Source: Lotus japonicus (lineage: Eukaryota; Streptophyta; Magnoliopsida; Fabales; Fabaceae). Taken from it: DNA of 64,000 bases. Both the position numbers and the translations under genes were made by a program. Positions 55,801-64,000 of this stretch are shown piece after piece. The DNA lies in the NCBI RefSeq assembly GCF_012489685.1, contig NC_080041.1:29935780-29999779 (forward strand), given 5' to 3'. The notes beneath the pieces were generated by a model. That model saw only the letters and a list, made by a program, of their open reading frames with translations. It searched no databases and had not been told where the DNA came from. Within the stretch, counting starts at the first letter, position 1; each line of letters begins with the position of its first letter.

Positions 55801-56172
55801 AATTACAATTTGCTGCTAGGGAGAGAATGGATTCATGGCGTGGGAGCAGTACCCTCGACTTTACACCAACGTATATCCATTTGGAAATCAGATGGGGTTG
55901 TCGAAAATGTACAGGCAGATCAAAGTTACTATTTAGCAGAGACAGGTTACGTTGGCAAGAAGAATTTCGAGAAAAGCTTAGCCACAATTGCTCCTTTGGA
56001 CACTGTGGCCAATCAATATTTCAATCCATACTCAGAGTATTCAGTGACATTGGATCCCATTCGGGGGCTAAACCTCAATGAAGCATGTAAACCTGATGCC
56101 ATGAGCGGATGGCACAGCGATGAAGAAAAGGATGCCACTACTGAGTGGCAAAATAGTGGTAAAGATGATTAA
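52885..56172 (+). CDS. gag: Element D Gag-protease
   Basis: The 1095-codon ORF has a retrotransposon gag domain near residues 196-370 (RGWKVPKFTKFSGD, FTWFTTLAPRSVHTW, ESIDDYLNRFRML). An unusual zinc knuckle lies near 485 (CKYHNFFGHWTSQC), then long charged linkers. The aspartic protease is near 900 (VLVDGGAAINMMPG ... NYNLLLGREWIH). The DGG in place of DSG/DTG is normal for Tat-lineage proteases. The ATG is not the original start, since the N-terminus is in the preceding fragment. The ORF ends shortly after DEEKDATTEWQ, where the sequence shifts phase into the RT frame. Confidence 0.85.
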   Translation: MLNLGSQVSPPGPIPGSSSKFYLSTGMNTSSLRAIRQQVDDSNHEMVNMLSRQIGEIINPVLQNNHANYQHLARQMDRLATALGAPVEIQPAPGDNQIPLPNHVPAPVRYQAPQNQDLGANPLFRGNEAAQPPLQNVYMVNREEHADGVLERIRHQNAGGQQNVAAVVEQLLNQHGFNVGFANRPHFVSAFTEEVLESELPRGWKVPKFTKFSGDSGESTVEHIARYQIEVGDLAINENLKMKYFPSSLTKNAFTWFTTLAPRSVHTWAQLERIFHEQFFRDECKVSLKDLASVKRKPAESIDDYLNRFRMLKSRCFTHVPEHELVVLAAGGLEYSIRKKIDTQYIRDMSLLADRVRHIELLKAEKSEERAKTTKWPKKEKVAYIDADPVCQSPCVYREVPTDVDINDVNLAELQPGDPYVCKALKPHENKLGEENPKNTIPAVKTYTFDVTKCDAIYDILVSDGLLVVPKDQKLPSPEQRKGKKYCKYHNFFGHWTSQCVRFRDLVQGALDSGRLKYDEKAKGQMKIDSDPLQVAEANYVEPFYIGMVDIFEKLDLSLTLGEAKEENMAVDEPEVEKEVSLEEVYPKAGETLVEFLSRSKDGEKEVMLCPRCSAVFDKSAAKAYQDSEMKRHYQNKVPVSRRLKYPHEEWVERGQELDGHKDQKPRSKDKTYVPDAGLPKNQWFRPAPPRPKQHQKWQKIDLGQGSSYINNSRVSRSYSYGSGNYYAPKQITRTQFRRFLRKRKAERERGGKFRSLWDIKPEDNPRNEPSVTSIINQLDHAIKQGTTVPPNPAKEKGKDAVEHEDEDMLEDFDDSDGEDLNIICIVSILPAAFDRISEVTESEEDYYVEEEPDDKPLCYYVMQGGFVEDERAIFQRPTEQMKSHLKPLFVWAKVEEKGVNKVLVDGGAAINMMPGFMLKKLGKTEADLIPHDMVLSDYEGKTGSSLGAIMLDITVGTVARSTLFIVVPSKANYNLLLGREWIHGVGAVPSTLHQRISIWKSDGVVENVQADQSYYLAETGYVGKKNFEKSLATIAPLDTVANQYFNPYSEYSVTLDPIRGLNLNEACKPDAMSGWHSDEEKDATTEWQNSGKDD

Positions 56173-58087
56173 TGCGAGCATAGCTCGAATTTCGGCTTAC
56201 GCAGCCGAAAACAAAATAAGAACGGCCTTAGAGGCCGAGAGAATGGCCAAAGAAATGGCTTTTGATGAAGCTAATATCTCAATTCTGCCTGTCGAAATGA
56301 CACCCCAGGAGGAGGCAACAACAAATAAGGATAACACGTGTTTGAAAGGAGACGAGCAGAGTGTCGAAGAAGTCGACGATCTCCGCAATTTGAGGCTGGA
56401 TTGCATCTATGACGATAGCCCATTGGGTTTCGAGAAGCCAGCGGTCGACATTTCCAAGAAAATGGAAGCACAGGACCCGTTGGAAGAAGTGGACTTGGGT
56501 GATGGCTTAGAGAAGAAGCCGACGTACATCAGTGCTCTTATTGACCCTGAGTTAAAGGATAGGATGGGGAAACTACTCAGAGAATTCAAAGACTATTTCG
56601 CTTGGGATTATGATGAGATGCCAGGACTTAGTCGAGAACTGGTGGAATTGCAGTTACCCATCAAAAAAGATAAGAAACCAGTCAAGCAATTACCCAGGAG
56701 GTTCCATCCAGATGTGTTAGTAAAAATCAAGGAAGAAATCGAAAGGCTCCTCAGGTGCAAGTTTATCAGAACAGCTCGATATGTGGATTGGTTAGCCAAC
56801 GTGGTCCTAGTGATAAAAAAGAATGGAAAGATGAGTGTTTGCATTGACTTTCGAGATCTTAACGCTGCCACTCCAAAAGACGAGTATCACATGCCCATTG
56901 CTGAGATGATGGTGGATTCAGCTGCGGGTCACGAATATCTAAGCTTGCTGGATGGTTATTCAGGCTACAACCAGATCTTCATAGCAGAAGAGGATGTGTC
57001 GAAAACAACTTTTCGATGTCCTGGTGCCTTAGGGACATATGAGTGGGTGGTCATGCCATTTGAGTTAAAAAACGCTGGCGCGACCTACCAAAGGGTAATG
57101 AATACCATCTTCCATGATTTTATTGAAACTTTCATGCAGGTTTACATTGACGATATTGTGGTGAAATCCCCATCAAGGGATGACCATTTATTGCATCTAA
57201 GGAAATCCTTTGAGAGGATGAGAAAATATGGCTTAAAGATGAACCCCCTTAAATGTGCCTTTGGTGTTATTGCAGGTGACTTTTTAGGGTTTGTGGTACA
57301 TAAAAAGGGCATCGAGATCAACAAAAACAAAGCCAAAGCCATTCTCGACACAAGTCCACCAACTAGCAAGAGACAACTACAATCATTATTGGGAAAGATT
57401 AACTTCCTAAGGAGATTCATTGCCAACCTCAGCGAGAAGACCAAATCATTTTCCCCACTTCTTCGACTTAAGAAAGAAGATGTGTTCTGCTGGGAAGCAG
57501 AACATCAAAAAGCATTTGATGAACTCAAAAAATACTTGTCCAACCCACCTGTGATGGCACCACCCATAGGAGGAAGGCCAATGAAGCTGTATATCTCTGC
57601 CACAGATGAAACCATTGGAAGTATGTTAGCTCAAGAAGATGAAGATGGCAAAGAAAGAGCCACATTTTACTTAAGTAGGGTGTTGAATGATGCAGAAACT
57701 CGATACACCATGATCGAGAAACTGTGCTTATGCTTGTACTTCTCTTGTGTAAAGCTGAAATATTATATAAAGCTAATCGATGTAATGGTTTTGTCTCATT
57801 ATGATATAATAAAGCACATGTTATCCAAACCTATCTTGCACAGTCGAATTGGTAAATGGGCTTTGGCCCTAACCGAATATTCACTAACTTATGCTCCATT
57901 AAAAGTAGTCAAGGGGCAGGCAGTTGCTGATTTCTTGGCAGATCATACTTTGCCTAAAGAAATCGTAACTTACGTGAGCATCCAACCGTGGAACCTATTC
58001 TTCGACGGTTCCAGCCATAAAAATGGAACCGGAATCGGGATGTTCATAGTGTCCCCAGGGGGCATCCCCACAAAATTCAAATTTTGA
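56120..58087 (+). pseudogene. Element D reverse transcriptase and RNase H
   Basis: The frame overlaps the Gag-protease ORF by 53 bases in another phase, and the true coding shift is near 56165-56180. RT blocks include VLVIKKNGK, CIDFRDLNAATPKDEY, VVMPFELKNAGATYQR and the active site YIDDIVVKS near residue 343. RNase H follows with LYISATDETIG; the canonical DAS reads SAT, which may be an inactivated or diverged site. A second, archaeal-type RNase H begins at WNLFFDGSSHKNG. A TGA at 58085-58087 stops the frame; the domain continues in the same phase. Confidence 0.85.
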
Positions 58088-58534
58088 ATTAAGAGTAATT
58101 GCTCGAACAATGAGGCTGAGTATGAGGCGCTAATATCAGGCCTCGAGATCTTGATAGCCTTTGGGGCAAAGAACGTGGTCGTAAAAGGGGATTCTGAGTT
58201 GGTAATAAAGCAACTCACCAGGGAATACAAGTGTATTAGCGAAAATCTAGCCAGATATTACGTAAAAGCGAATAATTTGTTGGCTAAATTCGACGATGTT
58301 GGAATAGGTCATGTTCCTAGGATAGACAACCAAGAAGCCAATGAATTGGCGCAGATTGCATCAGGGTACATGGTTGATAAATTTAGGTTGAAAGAACTCA
58401 TTGAAGTCAAAGAAAAATTAAATCACTCTGATCTCGACATCTTATTCATCAACAATATGGCACTTAATGATTGGAGAAAGCCAATTGTCGAATATTTGCA
58501 AAACCCTTTGGGGACCACTGATAGAAAAGTCTAG
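58088..58534 (+). pseudogene. Element D second RNase H, C-terminal part
   Basis: This is in the same phase as the preceding part. The sequence has NNEAEYEALISGLE and VVKGDSELVIKQLT, the E and D motifs of archaeal-type RNase H, then VPRIDNQEANELA. A TAG at 58532-58534 ends it. Confidence 0.8.
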
Positions 58535-59734
58535 TACAGGGCTATGAATTATGTCATCATGGGCAACGAACTATTCAAGAAAAATGTTGATGGAACACTA
58601 CTAAAGTGTTTAAGTGAAGATGAGGCATTCATAGCAACCTCGGCTGTCCATGATGGATTATGCGGTTCACACCAGGCAGGAATCAAGATGAAATGGATCT
58701 TATTTCGACAAGGGATGTATTGGCCTACTATCATGAAGGATTGCATGGAGTATGCAAAAGGATGCCAAGATTGCCAGAGGCATGCAGGGATACAACATGT
58801 GCCAGCAAGTGAATTGCATTCAATCATCAAACCATGGCCATTCAGGGGTTGGGCTTTAGACCTAATCGGTGAGATTAACCCATCCTCTTCTAAGCAGCAT
58901 AAGTATATAATAGTGGCTATAGACAACTTTACCAAGTGGGTAGAGGCAATCCCCCTACAAAACGTTACCCAAGACACAGTGATCGATTTCATTCAGAATC
59001 ACATAGTGTACCGCTTTGGGTTACCTGAATCACTCACTACAGACCAAGGCACAGTATTTGTAGGTCAAAAAGTAACATCATTCGCGGAATCTTGGGGTAT
59101 AAAACTCCTAACTTCGACTCCTTATTATGCTCAAGCGAATGGCCAGATAGAAGCGGCCAACAAAACATTAATCTCCTTGATTAAGAAACACGTTGGTCGA
59201 AAACCTAAATGCTGGCACCAAACTTTGGGCTAAGTGCTTTGGGCTTACAGGAATTCACCTAAAGAAGCTATCGGGGCAACACCATTTTGACTGGCGTATG
59301 GCCAAGAAGCGGTGCTGCCAGCATAAGTGTATTTGCAGTCATGTAGAATCCAAAGGCAAGAAGAACTTCCAAGTGAAGACTATTGGAATATGATGCTCGA
59401 TGAGTTAGTCAATCTCGACGAAGAAAGGTTATTGGCATTAGATACCCTAACCAGGCAAAAGGATCGCATTGCTAGAGCTTACAATAAGAAGGTTAGAGTT
59501 AAATCTTTTATGCCTGGTGATTACGTATGGAAGGTTGTCTTACCAGTCGACAAAAAAGATAAACGTTACGGAAAGTGGGCTCCAAACTGGGAAGGCCCTT
59601 TCACAGTCGATAAAGTGCTTTTAAGTAACGCTTATTCAATCAAAGAATTAGGAGGTCGACATCGACAAATGACAATAAATGGCAAATACTTAAAAGCGTA
59701 TAAGCCAATGTTGCATGAAATAAACATCGAATAA
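58535..59734 (+). pseudogene. Element D integrase
   Basis: The zinc region has HDGLCGSHQAG and CQDCQRH. The catalytic residues are in WALDLIGEI, LTTDQGTVF and NGQIEAAN. After the core the frame has three more stops in phase: TAA 59231-59233, TGA 59288-59290 and TAA 59324-59326. The C-terminal part (GDYVWKVVLPV, WAPNWEGPF, INGKYLKAYKP) then runs open to 59734. Confidence 0.85.
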
Positions 59735-59807
59735 GGAATGACAAATAATTTGCCAAAAGCGAATGTTTTATTAATTGAAGTGAAACATTACAAATATGGC
59801 GAAAACC

Positions 59808-60293
59808 CTAAAAGGGGGGGTTGGCCTTATAACTATTATATCTAGCCCTTAGAGGCTCCATGAGCCTCAGTACATCTTCTTGTTGGGCTTCCAGTCGCGA
59901 TTTCTCCTGTCGAAGATCCAGTTCCTCGCGGGCGGTAGTGGAAAGCTTGTTAACCAAGGCTTTCAGAGCTCCCACACTCCCCTCAGGGCCCACTTGATTC
60001 AGAGCAGCCCTCAACTCGTCGAACTCCTCCATCTTCTCATTAATTTGGTGTTCAGCAAAGAACACTCGAGCAGTGAATTCTCGGTGTTCTTCATACATAG
60101 GCACCGCTTCATTCAGGAGTCCCAGGAACTTCAGTAGAGGAGTTTTCACAGAGGCAATGATATTCCGTTCCAGAAGTTGGTTGACGAGCCCAGCAAGCTC
60201 TTCAGCCAAAGAAAGAGAAGAATGTAGCTCCCAAAACAAATCTTGGTCAAAGGCCAAGCTCCGGATTTGGTTGAGAAGACGACGACTGGCCAT
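59808..60293 (-). CDS. Element D antisense ORF 1 (161 codons, unknown)
   Basis: The intact frame MASRRLLNQIRSLAFDQ is predicted to be mostly helical and probably coiled-coil, with charged heptad-like stretches (INEKMEEFDELRAALNQ, REELDLRQEKSRLEAQQ). It ends 74 bases from the pol stop, in convergent orientation. It has its own TATA box at 60402-60411, about 110 bases upstream. I recognise no family. Tat-lineage elements are known to carry extra ORFs in this region on either strand. Being intact beside a ruined pol is notable. Confidence 0.6.
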   Translation of the reverse strand: MASRRLLNQIRSLAFDQDLFWELHSSLSLAEELAGLVNQLLERNIIASVKTPLLKFLGLLNEAVPMYEEHREFTARVFFAEHQINEKMEEFDELRAALNQVGPEGSVGALKALVNKLSTTAREELDLRQEKSRLEAQQEDVLRLMEPLRARYNSYKANPPF

Positions 60294-60401
60294 ACGTAAG
60301 GGAGTTAGGAAGGAGGAGTTTCTGGAAATTCTGGAAAAGTTATTGAAAGAAAGGAAGAAGGAGTTTGAAGAAGTTACTGAAGAGAAGTAACAAAGAGTGC
60401 T

Positions 60402-60411
60402 CTATTTATAG
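60402..60411 (-). promoter_or_regulatory. TATA box of antisense ORF 1
   Basis: The minus strand reads CTATAAATAG, followed by a leader rich in CTTCTTC. Confidence 0.65.
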
Positions 60412-60824
60412 TATAACAACAAAGGATTACATTAATTAATGGCGATCAGTTGCCAACTCTTCATCTTATGGTTACGGGCCACGTAGATTACCACTACCAT
60501 CGTGAATGGCTTTGGCCTTTAATGGACAAAGACTTTCATTGAATCAAGAAAACGTGGTGCAAAACTGCAATAAATTGGCCTATTTCCCAGAAACCAAGCG
60601 ACGACTACATAAATGGTGCGAGGGAGTTTGAACGGCACAACGAGAGCAAGTAGCTGTCAGAAAATGAAACATAAATGTATAGTGGAAACTGAAAAGACTT
60701 GGCAAATTAAAAGTCAAATTATATGGCCTAAGCGCCAAAAACATTGTCGGAAAATTACATGAAACTTGGCATCAAAGGCCATGATTGAAATAGTGCCATC
60801 ATTACACATTGAAAAAAGGAAATC
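60412..60824. other. Spacer between the two antisense genes
   Basis: No ORF or repeat of note. It should hold the 3' end signals of the PMD-like gene and the upstream promoter of antisense ORF 1. Confidence 0.5.
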
Positions 60825-63800
60825 TTAAAGTAGTATTTTAAAAGAATTCAAGCGGTCGGCAAAGGTAGCAATCCTGGCATCGAGATCCTTCTTCACGGCC
60901 TGGTCGACCTCCAAATCTTTAATAACATCTTTCGTCGAGATGATCAGGGCTTTGGATTCCTTAGTGAGCGCATCCAACTGAGTCTTCACAGCAGGGCCTT
61001 CCTCGACCAAATCAGCTCGTTTTTTCTCTAACGTGACAATCTCATGATGCAGCTCTTCAAGTCTGGTGTCGACATCAGAAACTTCATCTGCAATTAAAAC
61101 CTTCCTAGCAGTGAATTTCTTGAAGTCTTCTTTCATCGCCGCAACCTGAGCTTTACCAGAAGAGACTTTAGCTTCCTTGAGGCTAACAGCTTGGCCCACG
61201 TCCTTGGCTTGATGAAAAGTGGCTAAAGCGTCCATCAAAAAAGATTGAAGGTTGGCCAGAGCAGCGGCCTGATGAGAATCAAGTTTTTGACCAAGCAGGA
61301 AGACAAGCAATTCCTTAGCAGCATGACTCGTTTGAGAGTCAGCTCGAATCTGGTCGAGGAAGCCACTGTCGAAAACGATAGCCTTCAGCCGACCCATGCT
61401 CTCCTCAATTTGCTGAAGGTTGGCAACTCCACTAGACTGAGCAGTCTCGGCAGTAACATCAGCTTGATGGGGTGGAGAATCCCATTCAAGGGTGCCATCG
61501 AGAAAGCCATCCAAAGGCGCCAGTGGGTCTTCCTCAAATAAGGTATCAAGCTTCTCACTAGACACATGAGATGAAGAGCCACCCTTAGCTTGAGGCGAAA
61601 GTTGCACAACAGCAGTCGACTTTGGAGGAGGCATGGGGCCAGCATCCTTGTGAGGAAGAGTTTCTGTTTCACGAACGGGAGAGGTTGCACTTTGAGTTTC
61701 CTACAGAAGAAAACCATAAAAGTCAGCGCTGGCCTCTTTAGTGGCCCCTTGGGTAAAATAGGATGCACATCCAAGAAACCACCAGAACGTGAAAAAGTTA
61801 TAAAGATGGATGATTACCTAGTGGGCAGACCCTTTGGAAGGGCCCGAGTTGGTGGAGCTCTTGGAACGATGAGGAGATTTGTAACCAGATTTGCTCCTAA
61901 TCTTCCTCCTTCCCTCAGATGTCGAGGTCTTTTTAGCCGAGGATGCAACTTTAAGAGGCTTCTCGACGCCCCCAGTTTTGGATTTTGCAGGGTTGGGAGC
62001 TGGAGAATTTTCACGGGACGGAGGATTGGAAATGGAATGCTCATGGGCATCAGCCTGAGGAAAAAAGCAAAACGCGATCTGACTGAGAAATCACAAAGTC
62101 AAATGTCGCAAGGTACTATTGAATAAGAAACATACCTGAGCAGCGGCATCGCCACCACCTTCTTTGCCATCGAGTTCAGGCTGAGCATCAGACACCAATT
62201 CAGAAGCCTTGCTGGTTGTGGAAGCACCAGCCCCCTTGGCCCTCTTCTGACTGGCTGAAGCAGCAGGTTTAGCCTTCCTTTTTCGACCCTGTCGAAGCAA
62301 AATATTAGTCAATATTCCGAAAGGCCAAGAAGAAAAGGAAAAGCTAAAAGGAAACTACCTTGAGCTTGTCAGCAAGGATGACATTATCGTCCTCATCATC
62401 ATCATCATCATCCTCAACCACAACTGGCATGTCTTTAGAGGAATGGGCCACCGTAGAAATAACTTGAGGAGCCGGCTTAGTAATGACTTCAGCTGCAAAT
62501 GGAAAGAAAAGTTAAGAAGTAAAATAGCAAATACAAGGCCAAGTCAAAATATTACCTTGACCAATACGCATGTTCAGCTATATGTAGTTGAAGATTTCGA
62601 CGGGCACATGACACGGAAAGTTCCATAAGTGGTATTTAGTCAAAGTCACTCGCTTTCGAGGAGGAAGAGCTTGATTGGCCAACACATTTATATTTACATG
62701 GTCAACCCATTTGGGCAAGACCGGTGGAAAGGCCAATGCAAACTTACTCGTAGGCAAAGATGGGAACCTACAGCTAGTTTTTCGAATAACAAAAGATAGA
62801 CCTTCCTCACCAGGAGGAATAACTAACTTGGATTTTTTTGGCTTTAGATTCCCATTTTTGCCTTAATACTTGAGCTGCTTTCGCAACTGTATCTCGAAGA
62901 CGAAGAGTTGGATAATATACCACACCAAAGAACTCTTGAAAGGATCGGATTTCTGCCAGGTGCATACCTTTGGTCTTCTTGATATCCTGCTTCTGCAAAA
63001 GAAAAGCATCTGTCATGCATTGAAGACAATCGACGAGGGGCTTCGAAATTTGGGTCCAATACCCAGACCACCAGGTTTTGAAAGCGTTAGTGGCATAATA
63101 CGAAGGAACATAGTTGAAAGGGCTCAAGTTGAGAAGCCTCTTGTTGTAGAAATGAATTGTCGTGTCAAAAGCAGAAGCCTTTTTGACGGTCCCAGGGTAT
63201 AGGACAAGGCTCTTGTCGAACAGGGTGTTGGGCAGAGCCTGGCTAAGCCCAAACTGTTGAGAAACCAATTGAGGATTGTAACCACACAAAGTATAGTCAC
63301 TGCTAGCGAAGGCTACAACATCCAGTGATGGCAGCAACATCCAGGAGGGTTGGGGTAATCATGCCAAAGGGAACGTGAAGGCAATTAGTAGACCTCTCCC
63401 AAAAGTAAAGCGCGCTCAATATCATGGCAGGGTTATACGAAATTTGGGATCTCGACAGCTGAATCAAATCGAGAATCCCAACATTTTTCCAGTGTTGTCT
63501 CTTGTGCTTCTCAACCCTATCTAACCATTTGAGATAGGCTTTGTCATTGGCGGAAGGGTTAGGATGAGCTGAACGAAAAGCCCGTTTTGGGTCATTAAAG
63601 AATGGCATGCGGTAAGAAGGTTGGAAAGCCAAAATAAGCTCCTCTCCCCTAACACTAGGATGAAATGACTCATGTTCCTCAGGAAGACTATTGGGCCTAT
63701 CATGCTTCACTACTTTTAAAGGACCCAAAATGGCGCGTAAAGTACCATTAACAGAGAAAGGAATGAGTACCTGGGATTTCCAGATAGCTCTCTTCTCTGC

Positions 63801-63908
63801 TTCGTTGGGGGGTTCTGGGATTGCCACACGCTTGGATTCATCCAGCTTGAGCTCGGTGGCCAACGGAAGGGTCTGCTCAGGGGTGGTCTGCTCAGGGTTG
63901 GAAGCCAT
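60825..63908 (-). pseudogene. Antisense multi-exon PMD-like gene in element D
   Basis: Five exons read on the minus strand: 63908-62556, 62492-62359, 62288-62136, 62054-61818 and 61700-60825. Introns of 63, 70, 81 and 117 bases have GT donors (AAG/GTAATA, AAG/GTAGTT, CAG/GTATGT, TAG/GTAATC) and good acceptors (TTTGCAG, TTCGACAG, TTCCTCAG, TTCTGTAG), all phase-compatible. Exon 1 resembles the plant mobile domain (FGMITPTLLDVAAITG, CGYNPQLVSQQFGL). Exons 2-5 give an acidic run, a basic Lys/Arg/Ser-rich part and a long helical C-terminus. Defects: a phase change with apparent domain loss near 63325, another near 62840, a TAG near 62572, and a TAG at the end of exon 4. Confidence 0.7.
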
Positions 63909-64000
63909 TGAAGAAAATGATGGTTGTTCTGAAGAAAGTTGAGGAAGACGAAGGGAGAACTCAGGAAGAAGAAAGCTGCAAGCTTTATGTTGTGAGAAGC

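Larger units (their letters stand above)
51607..64000 (+). mobile_element. Element D: Tat-lineage Ty3/gypsy with antisense genes (incomplete)
   Basis: The order is LTR, primer site, gag, protease, RT, RNase H, second (archaeal-type) RNase H, integrase, then about 4.2 kb with two genes on the opposite strand. The extra RNase H and the DGG protease motif mark the Tat lineage, in which additional ORFs near the 3' end are known. Gag-pol has two frameshifts and five in-frame stops, so it is not autonomous. The right end is outside the window. Confidence 0.85.

Noticed and set aside
52885..56172. Programmed frameshift between Gag-protease and RT of element D
   Set aside because: The overlap is compatible with one, but the element carries several other frameshifts and stops, so simple decay is the better explanation.

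Overview
The window looks like intergenic DNA of a flowering plant. It is AT-rich and holds no host gene that I can recognise. It is packed with transposable elements of plant-only lineages: Tekay-type Ty3/gypsy chromoviruses with ~4 kb LTRs, a Tat-lineage Ty3 element with two RNase H domains, a SIRE/Maximus-type Ty1/copia element, a Cassandra TRIM carrying 5S-like sequence, a PIF/Harbinger DNA transposon and a hAT MITE. A eudicot, possibly a legume, is my guess from the mix; the sequence does not prove it.

Layout. 1-6625: a minus-strand Tekay element (A) that keeps gag but has a wrecked pol; its 3' LTR runs off the window. 6626-12382: small debris, namely a CACTA-like end, a Cassandra TRIM inside a ~240 bp inverted duplication, a low-complexity stretch and a copia LTR scrap. 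12383-33335: a three-level nest. A Harbinger transposon (15 bp TIRs, TTA target duplications) carries an intact transposase ORF and a broken Myb-like partner gene. The partner is split by a Tekay solo LTR (B, aattc duplications). LTR B is itself split by a complete 12.66 kb Tekay element (C, gcgac duplications).

33339-42615: MITEs (one with a tRNA-like Pol III promoter), a truncated Tekay-type LTR, two opposed Athila/Tat-like LTRs and a SIRE-like LTR scrap. 42616-47539: a young SIRE-type element with gag only and agtgg duplications. 47878-51169: a plus-strand Tekay-type solo LTR with tcaac duplications. From about 51607 to beyond the right edge: a plus-strand Tat element (D) with a decayed gag-pol. 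Downstream of its pol, on the opposite strand, lie two captured genes. One shows five exons separated by short introns with good splice signals and resembles a plant mobile domain (PMD) gene.

The most unusual theme is inside the Tekay-type LTRs. Several divergent LTRs share one plan: TATA box, short first exon, conserved 5' splice-like site (CGAG then GTA), a 1.5-2.5 kb presumptive intron, a 3' splice-like site ending CAG directly before an ATG, and an ORF of 167-223 codons (or its remnant) in the U5 side of the LTR. The ORFs of three LTR families look homologous. In element C the presumptive intron also holds an array of hairpins with one constant loop and covarying stems. Splicing, expression and novelty are inferences that could not be tested here.
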